A DNA stretch of 64,000 bases from Lentisphaera marina (GCF_028745505.1 NZ_JAQZZL010000001.1:434001-498000); one strand, 5' to 3'; numbered from the stretch's first letter, positions 38,383-47,401 are shown. Program-made: numbers and translations. The notes: generated by a model from the letters alone, not told the origin.

Positions 38383-38760
38383 ATGGATAAAATGACTGCT
38401 TTAGTCGACTTTCTCTGTCTCGATGAGGAATGTGGCAAGACGGTGAACTTTAATGTTATGGAACTTAAAGAAAAAGAAGGGCTTCTCACTTGCCCTCACT
38501 GCTACCGTCAGTACTCCTTTTCTGATAGTAGCTTCATCGACAAATTAGAAAAATTGCGTAACTTGCTCATCGCAGTTAAAGATGCTGAAGATATTTTGGG
38601 AGATGTAAACGTCGGCGTTAATACGATTGCGGGCTCCGCAAAAATCCCCTACCGCCTTTTACTCACACGTATGAACACCGTGATCACCCTAGAAGTGGGC
38701 GGCTTTAAAATTGATTTTAACTTTAGAGTCGAACCTGCTAAGTCAGGCGACTTTCACTAA
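38383..38760 (+). CDS. Small zinc-ribbon-like protein upstream of glmM
   Basis: A 125-residue protein that I do not recognise. The N-terminal 45 residues hold four cysteines in two groups, CLDEEC and CPHC, consistent with a zinc ribbon. The remainder is alpha+beta, with IPYRLLLTRMNTVITLEVGGFKIDFNF forming likely beta strands. There is no signal peptide. GGAG lies eight bases before the ATG at 38383. It is the first gene of the glmM operon, with a 21-base gap to glmM, so an envelope-related regulatory or structural role is possible but unproven. Confidence 0.75.
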   Translation: MDKMTALVDFLCLDEECGKTVNFNVMELKEKEGLLTCPHCYRQYSFSDSSFIDKLEKLRNLLIAVKDAEDILGDVNVGVNTIAGSAKIPYRLLLTRMNTVITLEVGGFKIDFNFRVEPAKSGDFH

Positions 38761-38781
38761 ATATTATTTGAGGAGATAGAC

Positions 38782-40131
38782 ATGGGAAAATTATTTGGAA
38801 CTGACGGTGTGCGTGGACGCGCTAATGAATACCCCATCACACCAGAAATGGCCTTGCGTATCGGTAAAGCCATCGCTGCAGTATTTGGTGATTTGAAAGG
38901 AAAAAAATCTCGAGTTATCATTGGTAAAGATACGCGTTTATCTGGTTACATGCTCGAGACCGCTCTGACTTCTGGTTTAATCTCTATGGGCATGGATGTT
39001 TATCTCGTTGGTCCGATGCCTACTCCGGCCGTTGCGCTCTTAACTCGCTCCATGGTTTCATCTGCAGGCATTATGATTACTGCCTCCCATAATCCCGCCG
39101 AAGATAATGGCATTAAAATTTTTGGAAGTGACGGCTTTAAATTAACTGATGCAATTGAGAATAAAATTGAAAAACTTATCCTTTCCGAAGGTCCTATAAA
39201 TCCTGAAGCTGGTGCATCCGTTGGTAAAGCCTATCGTATTGATGATGTTGGTGGTCGCTACATTGAATATGCCAAAAACTCAGTCGACCACATGGATTTA
39301 AGTGATCTTCGCATCGTTCTCGACTGTGCCAATGGTGCAGCCTATCATCTATCACCGATTTTAATGAAAGAACTTGGTTGCGAAGTCATTAAAGAATACG
39401 TAGAACCCGACGGCCTCAATATCAATCACAACTGCGGAGCTACATACGCTGAACGCTTAGCGGATTCAGTTAAAAAATACCGTGCGGATTGTGGTATCGC
39501 TCTCGATGGTGATGCTGACCGCGTCATTTTTACTGATCATGAAGGCACCGTAGTTGATGGCGATCGCATTATTGCAATTTGTGCTCTAGCCATGAAAGAA
39601 GCGGGAACCCTTACTGGCAATGCAATTGCTGTAACTTCCATGTCTAACATGGGCTTGATAAAACTTATGGAAGAAAATGGCATCAAATGCGTCGTTACAG
39701 ACGTTGGTGACCGCCATGTTATTGCGGCTATGAGGAAAGATAATATCAAATTAGGTGGCGAGCAGTCAGGCCATATCATCTTTGGTGATTATTCAACTAC
39801 TGGCGATGGTACTGTAGGTGCTTTACGTGTCCTTCAACTCATGAAGAAAACAGGTAAAAAATTAAAAGACTTAGCCTCTGTCATGGAAATATTCCCACAA
39901 AAATTAGCTGGTGTCATGGTTAAAAGTAAACCGGCACTCAATACTCTACCTGGCATCACTGGACTCATTGCTGAATGTGAAAAAGAACTTGGTAAAACGG
40001 GTCGTTGTATCTTACGTTATTCTGGTACCGAAAAGAAACTTCGTATTCTCGTCGAAGCCCAAAACAAGAAAGATGTTGATAAGTGGATTAAAAAATTTGT
40101 TGCACAAGCTGAAGAGGAGATTGGCGCATGA
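38782..40131 (+). CDS. glmM: Phosphoglucosamine mutase
   Basis: Converts glucosamine-6-phosphate to glucosamine-1-phosphate on the way to UDP-GlcNAc for peptidoglycan and lipid A. The 449-residue length is normal. The active serine S102 lies in TASHNPAEDNG, the magnesium loop is DGDADRV, the sugar loop is GGEQSGHIIFGDYSTTGDG, and the phosphate loop RYSGTEKKLRILVEA is near the C-terminus. The start MGKLFGTDGVRG is typical, and GAGGAG precedes it. Its stop overlaps the next start (ATGA). Confidence 0.96.
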   Translation: MGKLFGTDGVRGRANEYPITPEMALRIGKAIAAVFGDLKGKKSRVIIGKDTRLSGYMLETALTSGLISMGMDVYLVGPMPTPAVALLTRSMVSSAGIMITASHNPAEDNGIKIFGSDGFKLTDAIENKIEKLILSEGPINPEAGASVGKAYRIDDVGGRYIEYAKNSVDHMDLSDLRIVLDCANGAAYHLSPILMKELGCEVIKEYVEPDGLNINHNCGATYAERLADSVKKYRADCGIALDGDADRVIFTDHEGTVVDGDRIIAICALAMKEAGTLTGNAIAVTSMSNMGLIKLMEENGIKCVVTDVGDRHVIAAMRKDNIKLGGEQSGHIIFGDYSTTGDGTVGALRVLQLMKKTGKKLKDLASVMEIFPQKLAGVMVKSKPALNTLPGITGLIAECEKELGKTGRCILRYSGTEKKLRILVEAQNKKDVDKWIKKFVAQAEEEIGA

Positions 40132-40940
40132 AGTTTGATTTTATCGCAGGTGAAAACCCCAGTTATTTCGAAGCCCTACGTCACGATGCTAAAATAAGTG
40201 AACTCACTATAGCAGGCACAACTGTTCGCCAAGCTCAAATTGATTTTCTCGAGGCTGCCGATCATGAATTCTCCAAAGATGCTCCCGATATATTACTAGC
40301 GGACAACTTTTGGTATGCTCCTGAGGATTTAGAAAATTTTTCTCGTGGTGAAGAACTTTCCGAAAATAGCTTTGCTCTACGCTTCCCCTGGGATTTACTC
40401 AAACTCAACGAAATCTTAGTCGCTCATATCGATACTGATTTTATCCAAGCCAAAGTTTATGATGGAGCTCTAAACGAAGGTTTTCTCTACGCTGGCGAAG
40501 GTACAAAAATTCTTCCTGGCGTCTTTATTGAAGGCAACGTGATCATCGGCAAGAACTGTAAAATTGGTCCCAACTGCTACATCAGAGGCAATACTTCCAT
40601 CGGCGATAATTGCCATATTGGTCAATCTGTAGAAATCAAAAACTCTCTTATCATGAACAACACTAATGTGGGTCATTTATCCTATATCGGTGATTCTGTT
40701 TTAGGTGATAAAGTGAACTTAGGTGCAGGAACTATTAGCTCTAACTTACGTCATGATGGTGCCAATCACCGCTCAGAATTTCACGGCGAACTCATTGATA
40801 CTGGACGTCGCAAATTCGGCGTAATAGTAGGCGATGGCGTTCACACGGGAATCAACACCTCCTTTTATCCAGGCCGCAAACTCTACCCAGGTGTGACAAC
40901 TCTTCCTGGAGAGATTGTTCAAAAAGACCTAAAAGCGTGA
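40128..40940 (+). CDS. Left-handed beta-helix (GlmU C-terminal-like) protein
   Basis: A 270-residue protein. About 110 N-terminal residues of unclear fold are followed by hexapeptide repeats of a left-handed beta-helix (GVFIEGNVIIGKNCKIGPNC and onward). The stretch VGHLSYIGDSVLGDKVNLGAG then resembles the acetyl-CoA region of GlmU. It overlaps glmM by 4 bases. The uridylyltransferase domain of GlmU (GxGTRM-type loop) is absent. It may therefore supply the acetyltransferase step or belong to the UDP-GlcNAc pyrophosphorylase-like LbH group of unproven function. The acetyl-acceptor site cannot be confirmed by eye. Confidence 0.8.
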   Translation: MKFDFIAGENPSYFEALRHDAKISELTIAGTTVRQAQIDFLEAADHEFSKDAPDILLADNFWYAPEDLENFSRGEELSENSFALRFPWDLLKLNEILVAHIDTDFIQAKVYDGALNEGFLYAGEGTKILPGVFIEGNVIIGKNCKIGPNCYIRGNTSIGDNCHIGQSVEIKNSLIMNNTNVGHLSYIGDSVLGDKVNLGAGTISSNLRHDGANHRSEFHGELIDTGRRKFGVIVGDGVHTGINTSFYPGRKLYPGVTTLPGEIVQKDLKA

Positions 40941-41933
40941 ATGACCTCCAGCTTTCCCTTTAAACTTAGCCTCGCTCCCATGGAGGGTGTCACTCATCCC
41001 CTCATGAGAAATCAAATTGCCCAGCATGGCGGTTTAGATCTGCTATGCACTGAATTCATTAGAATCTCTAGTCACAAGCCCTCCTTACGATCACTTAAGA
41101 AACAAATCGTAAAATCTGGCGATATCCCCCTGTCAGTTCAAATCATGGGCAATAATGCCGAACTCATGGCGGAATCCGCAAAACTTGTCGTGGACTGTGG
41201 TGCCGATGTCGTCGACGTCAATATGGGCTGCCCCACTAAGCGTGCCGTCAAAGGTGGCGTCGGCTCTGCCATGCTCAAAGACCCCAAGCTTTGCTATAGC
41301 GTACTGGCCTCCATGCGCGAACAAGTCCCCTGTGCACTCTCCGCAAAAATTCGTGCCGGCTTTGATAACAAAGAGGATGTTTTTGAGATCCTCAAAGCCA
41401 TTGTCGATTCCGGCGCCGATTACCTTGCTGTACACCCGCGCCGACGCGTGGATCATTACGAAGGTCATTCTGACTGGCGAATTATTGCCGCGCTCAAAGA
41501 GAAGTCACCTATTCCCGTCATCGGAAATGGCGATGTTCGCACCGCAGCAGATGCCATACGCATGTTCAAAGAAACTCAATGCGATGGCGTCATGATTGGT
41601 CGTGGTGCGCTTGCTAATCCTTGGATCTTTTTGCAGACCTCGCAAATCCTTTCTGAGCAAGAAGTTTTCATCCCTCAATGGCAAGACATCTACGAATTTT
41701 ATAAAGGCATGTGTGATGCTTTTGAGGACTTTTGCGCCAATGAAAGTGGCGCTTTGAACAAGACTAAAGAAATGTTAATGTACTTTTCTTTAAATTTACC
41801 TGATCCAGCCCCCTTCCGCAAAGCTATAGGCCGTAGTCAATCACTAGAAGAAATGATGAACAAACTCCATAACTTACTAAAAGAAAACCAAGAACTTTGT
41901 GGCACAGAAATATGCTCCATAGGAGTGTTATGA
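40941..41933 (+). CDS. dus: tRNA-dihydrouridine synthase
   Basis: A 330-residue FMN enzyme that reduces specific uridines in tRNA. It has the TIM-barrel pattern of the Dus family: LAPMEGVTHPLMR at the N-terminus, VQIMGNN, NMGCPTKRAVKGGVGSAML with the catalytic cysteine, KIRAGF, HPRRR, GNGDVRTAADA and MIGRGALANPWIF. The C-terminal helical domain that binds tRNA follows. It starts directly after the preceding stop with no gap, and its own stop overlaps the next start, indicating a single transcript. Which tRNA positions it modifies cannot be decided from these motifs. Confidence 0.93.
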   Translation: MTSSFPFKLSLAPMEGVTHPLMRNQIAQHGGLDLLCTEFIRISSHKPSLRSLKKQIVKSGDIPLSVQIMGNNAELMAESAKLVVDCGADVVDVNMGCPTKRAVKGGVGSAMLKDPKLCYSVLASMREQVPCALSAKIRAGFDNKEDVFEILKAIVDSGADYLAVHPRRRVDHYEGHSDWRIIAALKEKSPIPVIGNGDVRTAADAIRMFKETQCDGVMIGRGALANPWIFLQTSQILSEQEVFIPQWQDIYEFYKGMCDAFEDFCANESGALNKTKEMLMYFSLNLPDPAPFRKAIGRSQSLEEMMNKLHNLLKENQELCGTEICSIGVL

Positions 41934-43210
41934 TTTTTCATCTCCCAGATGTTTACGAAGCCTATCAACGTTGGAAACTTAATCCAACGGATAAATTGAT
42001 CTGTTCTCAGTTCATGATTGCCAAACTACCCAATCACTGGGGTTACGTCATTAGCTCGGGGATTCGCGTTCTGGCTGAACACCTGCAAACTTTCGAAGCC
42101 GATGAAAAGTTTTTAAATGACTTAGAAAAAGCTCTCAAAACTTGTGTGGATGAAGATGTCAATGATTTCTTAACCATGATTCACAATGTCAAAGCTTCTT
42201 GGCGCGTTGATGCTGTACACGATGGAACCTTTCTCTTCGGTAGTCAGCCTTGCCTCTGTATACAGGGAAATACTTTTTTAACGCTCATACTCTTGAAGTA
42301 TTTTCAACAGATTATCGAAGAATCCATCAATACTGCCACGCGTGTCTCACGCCTTAAAACGGCCCTAGGGGAGGCTCCCGTAGCCTTGATCAGTAAAAAC
42401 CAAATCAGTGCCCGTGCAGGTTTAATTGGCGGTGCTGAAATCGTCTTAAATCATGGCGATGCTTCCGAAACCACTCTACTACTCGAATACGATGCCTTCG
42501 TTCTCGAGCACAATCCTCATGCCCTTTTGCTGCTCAGTGCGAGTGCTCCCAGTGAGAAAAACTTTGAGCTTCTACGCTCACTCCCCTTCCCACCGAAAGG
42601 AATTATCATCCCCTTCAATGGCGTCGATTCAGAGCTAGAAAAATACCGCAGCATTCTCAACGATCGTACCTGGTTACACTCCAAAATTTATTGCGCGGCC
42701 CCCAGTAGTGAACAAGTTCTGAAAAAACAAAAAGCGACTGGCGTCCAACCCGATTTTTGGTTACTAAACTTTAAACGTGAACAAAGTTCTTTGGGTTATG
42801 TGAAGATACACGCTTTGAAGAGCGCTATTTGCAATGCGGAATCCAAGTGGCAATGGTTACACTCCTTTGCCGATGATTGCGCTTTCCCACGCCTTCCTGG
42901 CTTCCTCAATATTCGTCGCTATGGCAAGCGACGTCCTTCTGGCGACATGATTGTCAACGAACACATCAAAGCTAGTGCCAATATCATTAATGACCGCGAG
43001 TTCTTGACCCGCAGCTTTAGGGGTGATTTCCACATTTTACTCGAGCCCGTCTTCATGGGCCGTCACTTCACCCTACTCCAGGATGAAACTGCCGATGCTA
43101 AACATGCAGAAGCCCAAAAAGAATACTTCGGCAAAAATTATACTTCCCTCGACTTTCCCGCCGCCTACCCCAGCGGCCTCGAAGAAAGCTTCTTTAATAC
43201 ACTTCAATAG
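41930..43210 (+). CDS. Divergent nicotinate phosphoribosyltransferase-like protein
   Basis: A 426-residue protein. The order of elements follows nicotinate phosphoribosyltransferases: a HWGYVISSGIRVLAEHL motif near residue 40, DGTFLFGSQPCLCIQGN, a SARAGLIGGAEIVLN stretch where the family has its RRA/GG region, and a C-terminus with LLEPVFMGRHF and YPSGLEESFF. The usual FGxRRA motif and the GTxxH segment are not recognisable, so the catalytic activity is in doubt. The ATG at 41930 overlaps the dus stop (ATGA), with GGAG six bases upstream. The stop overlaps the convergent gene's end by 7 bases. It could be a non-catalytic or altered-substrate paralogue. Confidence 0.7.
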   Translation: MIFHLPDVYEAYQRWKLNPTDKLICSQFMIAKLPNHWGYVISSGIRVLAEHLQTFEADEKFLNDLEKALKTCVDEDVNDFLTMIHNVKASWRVDAVHDGTFLFGSQPCLCIQGNTFLTLILLKYFQQIIEESINTATRVSRLKTALGEAPVALISKNQISARAGLIGGAEIVLNHGDASETTLLLEYDAFVLEHNPHALLLLSASAPSEKNFELLRSLPFPPKGIIIPFNGVDSELEKYRSILNDRTWLHSKIYCAAPSSEQVLKKQKATGVQPDFWLLNFKREQSSLGYVKIHALKSAICNAESKWQWLHSFADDCAFPRLPGFLNIRRYGKRRPSGDMIVNEHIKASANIINDREFLTRSFRGDFHILLEPVFMGRHFTLLQDETADAKHAEAQKEYFGKNYTSLDFPAAYPSGLEESFFNTLQ

Positions 43211-44136
43211 TCAGTCTTATAAATATCTGATAACGCCTTGTTTAAATCTGAGAATTTAAACTCAAAACCCTCATCCATTAATCTTTGGGGTTTACAATAA
43301 CGCCCATAGATAGCCAGTTCTGGATCTGTTTTCATTATTAAGGGTGCCGCTAATTTAACCAGACATTCAGGTGCGGGTAGACCGCAAGAAACAGATAGAT
43401 TCTTCCGCAATTCTCGCATAAATTCAGTATTGGATAAAGGCTGAGGTGATGAAGCAATATAAATCCCCTTCATAGTTTCATCGCTAATCGCTCTTAGAAA
43501 GATTCGATTAATATCGTCTTCATGAAGCCAGCTAATTCCCTGCTTGCCATCACCTACTTTTCCTCCGAGCCCCAATTTGACTAACTTAGCTAAACGTGGT
43601 AGTGCTCCACCATCGCGCCCCAACACAAAGCTTGTCCTAAGAATGACTTGGCGCATATTTGGCAGTACTGATTCATCATAAGCTTTTTCCCATGCTTGTC
43701 CCACAAAGGGCGCTAGACCGTAACCGTAGGGTGAATCCTCTGTACAAACTATGTCTTCGGGGTCACCATATATATGCGCTGTTGACATTTGCACCCATAA
43801 CTTGGGTGGATTCTTTATTGCCCTCAGTGCTTTGCCAATTAGTTTCGTACTTTCCACACGCGATCTCAAAATAGCGTCGCAGTTAGCTGGATTTTTAATG
43901 CAATCCACACTACGGCCCACCAAGTTGACAATAGTATGAGCGCCTTCTAATTCACGACACCAGGAAGCAAGTGATTGCGAATCCCAAGTACAGAATTTCC
44001 ACCCTCCATTAAACTTTGGCTCATTTCTAGAAATGATACTCACCGCAAAGTCTTTTTGAATTAAGTACTTGGCTAAATTTGAACCTAAAAAACCCGTTCC
44101 ACCAAAAATAATGATTTTCTTTTTATTCATTCTCAT
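43204..44136 (-). CDS. TIGR01777-type NAD-dependent epimerase/dehydratase family protein
   Basis: A 310-residue extended short-chain dehydrogenase of the YfcH/TIGR01777 kind. The Rossmann motif IIIFGGTGFLGSNLAKYL opens the protein, NLVGRSVD follows, and the C-terminal DUF1731-type region (GRYCKPQRLMDEGFEFKFSDLNKAL) closes it. The usual YxxxK is not obvious. The start is either ATG 44136 or 44130: an AGAGGA site lies four or ten bases upstream respectively. It is the last gene of the operon led by the methyltransferase. Substrates of this family are not established. Confidence 0.88.
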   Translation of the reverse strand: MRMNKKKIIIFGGTGFLGSNLAKYLIQKDFAVSIISRNEPKFNGGWKFCTWDSQSLASWCRELEGAHTIVNLVGRSVDCIKNPANCDAILRSRVESTKLIGKALRAIKNPPKLWVQMSTAHIYGDPEDIVCTEDSPYGYGLAPFVGQAWEKAYDESVLPNMRQVILRTSFVLGRDGGALPRLAKLVKLGLGGKVGDGKQGISWLHEDDINRIFLRAISDETMKGIYIASSPQPLSNTEFMRELRKNLSVSCGLPAPECLVKLAAPLIMKTDPELAIYGRYCKPQRLMDEGFEFKFSDLNKALSDIYKTDY

Positions 44137-44143
44137 CAATCCT

Positions 44144-44836
44144 CTAATGAAATTCCCAAGTATACAAACTTCCCGCACTCTCACGTAGATCGCCAGTAAA
44201 CACATGCTCACCTATTCGCAATTTTGCTGTTACGCCATTATGAACATGAAAGACCGAGGGTTTCTCTTTTATTAAATCTACTCGCTTAGAAACTGAACAA
44301 TCTTTACCATAACTATAACTAATGACACCATCAGCTATGTGTTGATCAAAAGCCTTATCCTTCATGATTTCTCCTGGAAATTTTTGAGTGGTTTTCTCGA
44401 ACTCCCACTCGGGAGTCGAAATTTTTTCACCCTGCTTGTTGAGATTCGTCGAGAATCCATGTAGACCGAAAAACTTACTCGCACCCACCAAGAAATTGTC
44501 ACTATATCGCGTATCCACCCAAACACAGTTTTCTCCCGTGTCTTGATCAACACACGATATGCGCAGTGCGCAATTAAAGCTTTTAGGCAAAATATCCAAG
44601 GGCATCCAATCGGGTGCCACGGAATCCATCCAGATCATGCATAAACTCAGTAATGCCTTGCCATTTTCATCTTGCCATAATCGCAAATGCTTGGGGATTT
44701 TGAAAATTTTTGTTAGTTCTTGTGGTTTTAATTTAAAGTTGGCTAATTGTCTTTTCGTCACACTCGCTTTGATGGCATTAACAACTCGATACTCCAAGCT
44801 CCATTTTTTTTGAGTTTGCGGATCAATTAGTTGCAT
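44144..44836 (-). CDS. Uncharacterised protein, possibly DUF2071/acetoacetate decarboxylase-like
   Basis: A 230-residue soluble protein without signal peptide. The segments RISCVDQDTGENCVWVDTRYSDN, FFGLHGFSTN and VISYSYGKDCSVSK resemble the barrel of acetoacetate decarboxylase-like proteins, but the likeness is weak and no catalytic lysine can be assigned. It starts 14 bases inside the methyltransferase gene and ends 7 bases before the epimerase start, so all three are translated from one message controlled by the GbsR-type regulator region. Confidence 0.65.
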   Translation of the reverse strand: MQLIDPQTQKKWSLEYRVVNAIKASVTKRQLANFKLKPQELTKIFKIPKHLRLWQDENGKALLSLCMIWMDSVAPDWMPLDILPKSFNCALRISCVDQDTGENCVWVDTRYSDNFLVGASKFFGLHGFSTNLNKQGEKISTPEWEFEKTTQKFPGEIMKDKAFDQHIADGVISYSYGKDCSVSKRVDLIKEKPSVFHVHNGVTAKLRIGEHVFTGDLRESAGSLYTWEFH

Positions 44837-45713
44837 CTTTCACCTTCCTTGCACTAATAATTTTATAGGAAAATTTGTGCATTTGAATTGCTAGAGGAAT
44901 ACATAAAAGGCAAGACTGCATGTGCTCCCAACGGGAGCGATTACATTTTCCTTTAAAAATAAGTATCATCAAATGAATTAGGACTAAAAAGGGAACTTGT
45001 AGTAAGGAAGGAATAAGATTTTTCGAAACATCTCGGATCTTAATGTCTTCAAATTCATTATTGCTTAAAGCTTGCTCCACTTTATCTAAGCGACCGATCT
45101 CAGCAATCCCCCAATTATCACCCCATTTTTTTAAAACTTTAGCCGTACACTCATCTAATTTTACATCTGCTTTGATAAAAAAATCAGCTATAACTAAACG
45201 ACCGCCGGGTTTTAGAACTTTTGCGGCTTGCGCAATTAAATCATTTTTGGACTCTCCACTCGCGTAACAAGAACTCTCCATCGCTGTACAAACATCCATT
45301 GATTCTTGTGGATATGGTAAATTTCGAAAATCTCCTAAACAATAATTAAAATCACTCTCTTCAAAAGTTTTTGCTTTTTCTATTTGTTCTTCGACAAGTG
45401 TAATACCGTGAAGTTTCAGGCTTTCATTATCCTTGTGGGTACTTCTTAAGAATCCTCCTATACCACAACCCAAATCGAGTAAATCTTGTCCATCTTTTAA
45501 TTCACATGCCTTCAAGACTTGTTTATTCATTTCCTTAATTTGTTCTTCGCGATTAAAAAAGCTTAAGCCAGGACGCCAATAGCCAAAATGCATATTGCCT
45601 GATGGACTCCAAAACAAATAGTCCTCTAGATTTTCTCTGTAGTGTTCTTTGATTGCTTCTTTTTGCCGAATCTTGGGTTTCAAAATCCCTTTCTCTTTTT
45701 CATAAACTGGCAT
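44823..45713 (-). CDS. SAM-dependent methyltransferase with a C-terminal hydrophobic segment
   Basis: A 296-residue class I methyltransferase. Motif I is LLDLGCGIGGFLRSTH, with further motifs in GDFRNLPYPQESMD, AMESSCYASGESKNDL and LKPGGRLVIADFFIK. The region HFGYWRPGLSF before motif I is shared with sterol, tocopherol and related small-molecule methyltransferases. The hydrophobic stretch SLLQVPFLVLIHLMILIF near residue 240 suggests membrane association, so a lipid or isoprenoid substrate is plausible (inference). The ATG at 45713 has a perfect GGAGG five bases upstream; a GTG at 45719 is rejected. It leads the three-gene operon. Confidence 0.88.
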   Translation of the reverse strand: MPVYEKEKGILKPKIRQKEAIKEHYRENLEDYLFWSPSGNMHFGYWRPGLSFFNREEQIKEMNKQVLKACELKDGQDLLDLGCGIGGFLRSTHKDNESLKLHGITLVEEQIEKAKTFEESDFNYCLGDFRNLPYPQESMDVCTAMESSCYASGESKNDLIAQAAKVLKPGGRLVIADFFIKADVKLDECTAKVLKKWGDNWGIAEIGRLDKVEQALSNNEFEDIKIRDVSKNLIPSLLQVPFLVLIHLMILIFKGKCNRSRWEHMQSCLLCIPLAIQMHKFSYKIISARKVKDATN

Positions 45714-45747
45714 ACTCACCTCCTATACATTATTTTTATTTCAGTAA

Positions 45748-45765
45748 TTTCTGTCTATACAGAAA
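45748..45765. promoter_or_regulatory. Palindromic operator between the methyltransferase operon and the GbsR-type gene
   Basis: TTTCTGT-CTAT-ACAGAAA is a perfect 7-bp inverted repeat with a four-base centre. Related half-sites (TTTCAG near 45739 and TTTCAGAAA near 45775) flank it. Its place between divergent genes, one of them a winged-helix regulator, makes it the likely autoregulatory operator. Confidence 0.7.
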
Positions 45766-45850
45766 CTAGTGTAATTTCAGAAATAAATCAAGTTTACTTT
45801 GAAAAAAAAAGAATTTTGAGCATCTTTAAACAAAACATTAAGGATATTCT

Positions 45851-46387
45851 ATGGACTCAGAAAACTTTAAAATCACCGCCTCGATGGAAGCATATATCTT
45901 GCATTGGGGTGAAATGGGCCCGCAATGGGGCGTTAATCGAACAGTCGCACAAATTCACGCTTTGCTTTACTTAGCCGATGAAGCACTAGATGCTGATAGC
46001 ATTACCAAATTACTCGGCATTGCTCGCTCAAATGTATCCAATTCACTAAAAGAATTGAAAGACTGGAAGTTAATTAAGAGTGTCCCTGTTCTAGGTCGTC
46101 GCAAAGAACATTTCACCACCGATAAGGATCCTTGGAAAGTGTTTCAGATTGTCTTAGAGGAGCGCCGGAAAAGGGAATTAGACCCCACTATTTCTGCGGT
46201 AAAAGAATTTATTGAGATGGCGGAAGATGAAGATTTATCCGATCATACATTGAAGGCCATGAAAGAATTAAGCCAACTCATGGAGAATTTAGCCACGCTC
46301 CATGATTCCTTTTCCAAGCTGCCATTACCGATCTTAAAGAAATTGGTCAAAGGTGGAACCTTACTCAAGTTGTTTACTAAGTCATGA
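45851..46387 (+). CDS. GbsR/MarR-family transcriptional regulator
   Basis: A 178-residue DNA-binding protein. The start region SMEAYILHWGEMGPQWGVNRTVAQIHALLYL is characteristic of GbsR-type proteins. The winged helix is DADSITKLLGIARSNVSNSLKELKDWKLIKSVPV with a basic wing (LGRRKEHF). A long C-terminal helical region probably forms the dimer. It is divergent from the methyltransferase operon with 137 bases between, containing a perfect palindrome. By analogy with choline-sensing GbsR it may be a repressor responding to a small molecule; no ligand is known here. Confidence 0.88.
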   Translation: MDSENFKITASMEAYILHWGEMGPQWGVNRTVAQIHALLYLADEALDADSITKLLGIARSNVSNSLKELKDWKLIKSVPVLGRRKEHFTTDKDPWKVFQIVLEERRKRELDPTISAVKEFIEMAEDEDLSDHTLKAMKELSQLMENLATLHDSFSKLPLPILKKLVKGGTLLKLFTKS

Positions 46388-46468
46388 ACTTACACTAACT
46401 TTAATTTCTGCAAGATTACGCTAGGATAGAAATCCACTATATTTTTTATAAAACACTAGGTCTCGCTT

Positions 46469-47218
46469 ATGAAAAAAACACTTCTATCTCTTTGTCTTGC
46501 CATCTTTTTATTCACCACTTCTTGTGCAACAAATAATCTCGGCGAGCCCGTCAAAAATACGGGTCGTTCCACCACTCCCGTACAGCAGGATGCGAAATGG
46601 GCCGTAAAATGGTGGATGCCTAGACACGAAGAAAAACTCGCTCAAAAAGAGAAATTAGGTGACGTTCAATTAGTGTTCCTCGGTGATTCCATTACTCACG
46701 CTTGGGATAGACAAAAAGAGACTTGGGCAAAATACTACGCCAAGCGCAAAGCCCTCAATATTGGCTTTAGTGGCGATCGTACGGAGCACGTCCTCTGGCG
46801 CTTAGATCATGGTGCCGTTGAAGGTATCAATCCTAAAGCACTCGTATTGATGATTGGCACCAATAATGCCGGTCACCGCCAAGAAGCATCTGCGGAAACC
46901 GCAAAAGGCATCAAAGCCATCCTCCAAGAACTGCGAATTAAATTGCCAAACACAAAAATCCTCATGCTCGCCATTTTCCCACGTGGCAAAGACGACAATG
47001 ATAAATTGCGTAAACTCACCATGGGAACTAATGAGATCATCAAAACCTATGCGGACAACAAAAATATCTTCTATATGAATATCAATAATATCTTTTTGGA
47101 TGATAAAAGAATCCTCCATAAGAGCGTCATGGGAGATCTCCTCCACCCCAACAAAGAGATGTACCCCAAGTGGGCAGAAGCTATTGAGCCAAAACTCGTG
47201 GAGTTAATGGAGGAATAA
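46469..47218 (+). CDS. SGNH/GDSL-family hydrolase lipoprotein
   Basis: A 249-residue lipoprotein (signal LCLAIFLFTTSC) with the SGNH hydrolase fold of the PAF-acetylhydrolase-like group. Block I is VFLGDSITHAWD with the catalytic serine, block II NIGFSGDRTEHVLWRL, block III MIGTNNAGH, and block V DLLHPNKEMY with the catalytic aspartate and histidine. Likely an esterase acting on acylated or acetylated carbohydrate at the cell surface, which would fit with the sulfatases in the window; that link is inference. A hairpin terminator follows. Confidence 0.9.
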   Translation: MKKTLLSLCLAIFLFTTSCATNNLGEPVKNTGRSTTPVQQDAKWAVKWWMPRHEEKLAQKEKLGDVQLVFLGDSITHAWDRQKETWAKYYAKRKALNIGFSGDRTEHVLWRLDHGAVEGINPKALVLMIGTNNAGHRQEASAETAKGIKAILQELRIKLPNTKILMLAIFPRGKDDNDKLRKLTMGTNEIIKTYADNKNIFYMNINNIFLDDKRILHKSVMGDLLHPNKEMYPKWAEAIEPKLVELMEE

Positions 47219-47251
47219 GCCTCCACTGAAGATCAAACATTCCTGTCATAG

Positions 47252-47292
47252 AGGGCTGAAACTTTCACAAAAAAAAGTTTTAGCCCTTTACA
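47252..47292 (+). terminator. Probable terminator of the SGNH lipoprotein gene
   Basis: A 14-bp stem (47252-47265 with 47274-47287, one G-U pair) with an A-rich loop and a broken T tail. Confidence 0.7.
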
Positions 47293-47401
47293 TTTTTATT
47301 CGAGACTTCATTGTCTGAGCTTTTTAGCGAAGTATACAGAGCAATAAGGGCTTATAACTCTCGACATAGCCGCTCTCATTAGAATTTTATTAGGAATTAA
47401 C

